This document shows positions 27,293-30,000 of a stretch of 30,000 nucleotides of DNA, piece by piece. Positions within the stretch are counted from its first letter, which is position 1. Each line of letters opens with the position of its first letter. Below the pieces are notes generated by a model. The model was not told the DNA's origin. It saw nothing but the letters and a program-made list of their open reading frames with translations, and ran no database searches. Origin of the DNA: Glandiceps talaboti (lineage: Eukaryota > Hemichordata > Enteropneusta > Spengelidae); NCBI RefSeq assembly GCF_964340395.1, contig NW_027554296.1:1-30000 (forward strand), written 5' to 3'. Both the position numbers and the translations under genes were made by a program.

Positions 27293-29016
27293 AACAAGTT
27301 ATTGAAAATGACATAGTCCCCACTATGTTTGGGTTTTAACAGTTTCCTCTGGGTCAAAAAATTTACTAACCATGGCATTGGGCTAATTTGCCTCAAAATT
27401 TATTAGCCAAACCAGACTTTCAATTAGCCAAACTTTTGCAATAAAAATGAACTTATATAAATAAAGACAATAGCGCAAACTTGTATGTTTTTACTGTTTA
27501 TTTACATACATTTTTCATGTCATGTTGGCAAACGTACGGTTCTCATCTTTGCTTCAAAGTTGTAGCGCCAGACATCTAGGTTTTAGTCAGTTCTCATTGT
27601 AACTATTTTCTAAATCTCAATGTGCAGTGTGACCTGTGAAATTTGAATATGACCCATCGTATGCATAACGTTTCAGCAGTTTCATGTGCCCCATGACCAT
27701 TTCCTGATGTGGAGAGCACGTCCTGGGTAGTTTAGAAACTACGCGATATTATCATAACTTATCCACATGATTGGTTACGCACGGCCATTACGGCAAGGCA
27801 TCTTCCCTCACGAGTGAAGCGATGATCAAATGGACCACATCGTTGGACAGTCTCTCCTGAAAACTTCACTTAGATAAATTCAAACTGCCACGTCACCATT
27901 TCATTCTCACTAAAACTGATTTTTTTTCTTTTTGAGCTTCGTTACTAGATCGAACGTGAATTTACTGTTCACTACTGTTCACTACACCATTCTCTTCGTC
28001 TGAGGTGAACATGGTTTGCACATTATGTATCAGTTTTATCAGTGTTAACAGTTCTCCTCAGATCAGCGACACAAAATTTGGATTAAACACTTTTACAACT
28101 GTATCTCTGTCAAATTGAAAGTTTGCGCTGTCGTTCGTACTTCATGTCACGGAACTCAGTTTGATATGACATTTATTTACATTGCTGATGTAACAATTTT
28201 ATGATTTGAGGAACGTACAATGTGTGCACTTCCTTCTAAATGTAATACAATGTAGTTTAAATTACGGATATTCCACGTTGTGACAAAGAAACCACAAGCA
28301 TTACGCATAGATTTTCTGGTGCCCTATTCTAAATTGGCTTCGCAAATTTGACTAATTGTATCAAAAATATTCTCGCCAAATGCTGATTTTATTCGCATTT
28401 TACGATTTTGCGAGTGGGCAGCGGAAACACTGGTATTAACGAACTGGCAGTTTATGTTGTCATTTTCAAACCTGGTTAATGTTGTTTGGCCTCATATGGT
28501 TGTTTTTGATATCACTACTCTGATCATGCAACAACACTTGTGAACATAAATCAAACAGACTTAGATATATTGTGTCTGCTCATTGGACATGGAACATGCC
28601 TACTCATGTTGTGTCTCCTCGTTGGACATGGGACATGCCTACTCTTCAAAATGACGTCATGGAATAAACCATTCAACATGAAAACTGCGCCAACAAAATG
28701 GCTGCCAGGCAGCCATATCGAATTGTATCACAACGAAAATGGATATGCACATGTATGTCATAGATCACTGTGCTAATACCAACTTTGAATGAGACTTGTT
28801 CAAGCATGTCTGAGTTATGGCTTTGGACATGGAAAATTCGCAAACAAAATGGCTGCCAGGCGGCCATATTAGATCGTATCAGGAACAAATTGAGATGCTT
28901 ATGTATGCCAAAGTATGTTGTCCCTGTACCAAGTTTGAAAAAAATTGGTCCAGGCATCCCCAAGAAACGGCTCCGGACAGACAGACGGACACATGGATGG
29001 AACCCAATCCAGACTA
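27293..29016 (+). mobile_element. HINE-A (pearl-like) element with two core monomers, split by a hAT-like element
   Basis: The 5' end AACAAGTTATTGAAAATGAC and ATAGTCCCCACTATGTTTGG lie at 27293-27340. The element resumes at 28441 with GAACTGGCAGTTTATGTTG, then TTGATATCACTACTCTGATC, two monomers (about 28680-28965) and a weak (GGAC/AGAC)n tail. The 3' end stops at CCCAATCCAGACTA and lacks the GCGGGGACT terminal hairpin. It is the shortest monomer array and the most decayed copy. Confidence 0.87.
27341..28432. mobile_element. hAT-like non-autonomous element (~1.09 kb) nested in HINE-A
   Basis: The right terminus, inverted, is CAGTGTTTCCGCTGCCC; the left is AGTTTCCTCTGGG, apparently lacking three terminal bases. 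Flanks GTTTTAAC (27333-27340) and GTATTAAC (28433-28440) match at 7 of 8, a hAT-sized duplication. Intact HINE copies at 9418 and 15238 show the empty site GGGTTTTAA..AACTGGCAG. No transposase frame was seen. Confidence 0.82.
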
Positions 29017-29635
29017 AAAATCAACCTACCCACCTATTCTAAAATTGAGCGTAATTGGAAAGCGTAACTGGAACCACAAAGTTTTTTATTAGGCCTAAAT
29101 CAGCTTAAAAATAGATTTGCTAATCCCCAATTGTAACTGAAACAATATTTATGTATCCAATTGTAATATTAAATTTGTCATTCTATTATATGATAAAGAG
29201 TTGCTGAATAACTGGATTATTTCATTTACCAAGAATAATAACATCCAAATAAATTTACAAAATAAAAACACAAGTCTATACAGTGCAAAGATTGGTCAGT
29301 GGTATTGCTCAAAGAAATTTTGTTTGACTTTCTCCCAACTTGTACCCTCTCGGGAGAAAAAGGATTAAAAAGATGTGACGAATTGGTTAATTCAATGTAG
29401 GAAGGAACATTACAATATCAATTCAAATTTTGCATCTCAAATAGAAATACTATGTAAGTAAACTGGCAAAATTCATTTTAGCATTATAAAGTCAAGATTT
29501 TGATGGAGGCAAGGTTTAGTATGACTGTTACTGCTCACGATAACAATAATAACATAATATGACAAAAAATAACAGAACTCGAGACAATTTTTTAAAAAAT
29601 ACCACCAATCACCTTGTCGCACAACTGTACATTTT
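29017..29635. other. Intergenic or intronic sequence, nothing recognised
   Basis: A+T-rich, without a recognisable exon, TIR pair or monomer. Confidence 0.45.
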
Positions 29636-30000
29636 TTAAAAATGTTTATCCATATGGTAGTCCATGCTAACAAGAAGTGTTCATTTGTTGAATGACTATC
29701 CAGTTGCCTATCCTACCATGTTGCTATCTTTACGATATATGCTATCATCATGTTGTTAGATATATTCACATATATTTTCGAATGTTTATTCAATTGTCTA
29801 TTAACCCTCGTTGTTATCTTTGCAATATATGTGATCATTTGGCTGTTGCTGTGGGCGTGGTCTTGTTGCTAGGCACATTTGCATACATTTTTTGAATGTT
29901 TATTCGTCTCTATTGCTATTGCTGTTGTTATCTTTGCAATATACATGATTATTTGGCTGTTGCTATGGGCTTGGTCTTGTTGCTAGGCAAATTTACATAC
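29636..30000 (+). repeat. HINE-B ~112-bp monomer array, running off the window
   Basis: Three or more units with GAATGTTTATTCAATTGTCT, TTTGGCTGTTGCTRTGGGC and GGTCTTGTTGCTAGGC, landmark GAATGTTTA at about 29780 and 29893 (period ~113). Same monomer as 16800-17345. Confidence 0.88.

Noticed and set aside
29473-29673. A DWWYF motif on the minus strand as the missing SH3 second half
   Set aside because: The surrounding residues do not match KVEVNDRQGFVPAAYV, there is no proper acceptor phase, and it lies upstream of all spectrin exons.

Overview
The window is intron-rich animal genomic DNA. It is A+T-rich, has no bacterial-type gene packing, and consists mostly of introns filled with transposons, long tandem monomers and microsatellites. 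Repeats built from ~151-bp core monomers plus an (ACGG)n tail recall the pearl/HINE (Helentron-type) elements described in bivalve molluscs. A marine invertebrate, perhaps a mollusc or another lophotrochozoan or deuterostome, is therefore the best guess. The species cannot be named from the sequence.

The only host gene recognised is a non-erythroid alpha-spectrin (SPTAN1-type) gene on the minus strand, so it reads right to left. Exons with good splice sites and clear similarity lie at 25565-25675 and 25199-25276 (one N-terminal-half spectrin repeat), 8554-8703 and 5356-5448 (the repeat that carries the SH3 insertion), and 461-770 (the repeat after SH3). The exon for the N-terminal half of the SH3 domain occurs four times (1328-1468, 3151-3291, 4942-5082, 18164-18304). 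All four are 141 bp, open, phase 0/0 and splice-competent. An extra exon for the start of the next repeat (1031-1122) lies upstream of the exon it should follow. No exon for the second half of SH3 was found, nor any for about 300 residues between the exons at 25.2 and 8.7 kb. The locus is therefore serially duplicated and scrambled, or decaying, or partly misassembled.

Layout from left to right. 1-5.4 kb: spectrin exons and two near-identical ~1.8-kb tandem units, each holding an SH3 half-exon, a fossil LINE fragment and a tetranucleotide microsatellite. 6.0-8.5 kb: a DNA transposon with ~130-bp terminal inverted repeats, ending 18 bp from a spectrin splice donor. 9.5-12.1 kb: a 5'-truncated Tx1/L1-like LINE with a poly(A) tail and ~15-bp target duplication, inserted in a HINE fragment. 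12.2-18.0 kb: a 166-bp MITE, a hAT-like element invaded by a HINE, and two copies of a second monomer family. 18.0-19.6 kb: the fourth SH3 copy, its flank split by a 1062-bp transposon with 5-bp target duplications. 19.8-24.2 kb: a foldback element invaded by a HINE and a hAT-like element, followed by another HINE. 25-26 kb: spectrin exons. 27.3-29.0 kb: a HINE split by a hAT-like element. 29.6-30 kb: more monomers, running off the edge.

The nesting gives a relative chronology. The four SH3 copies differ at diagnostic codons, which suggests stepwise exon duplication. The most interesting features are the serial SH3 half-exon duplication and the way the repeats record insertion events against empty paralogous sites inside the same window.
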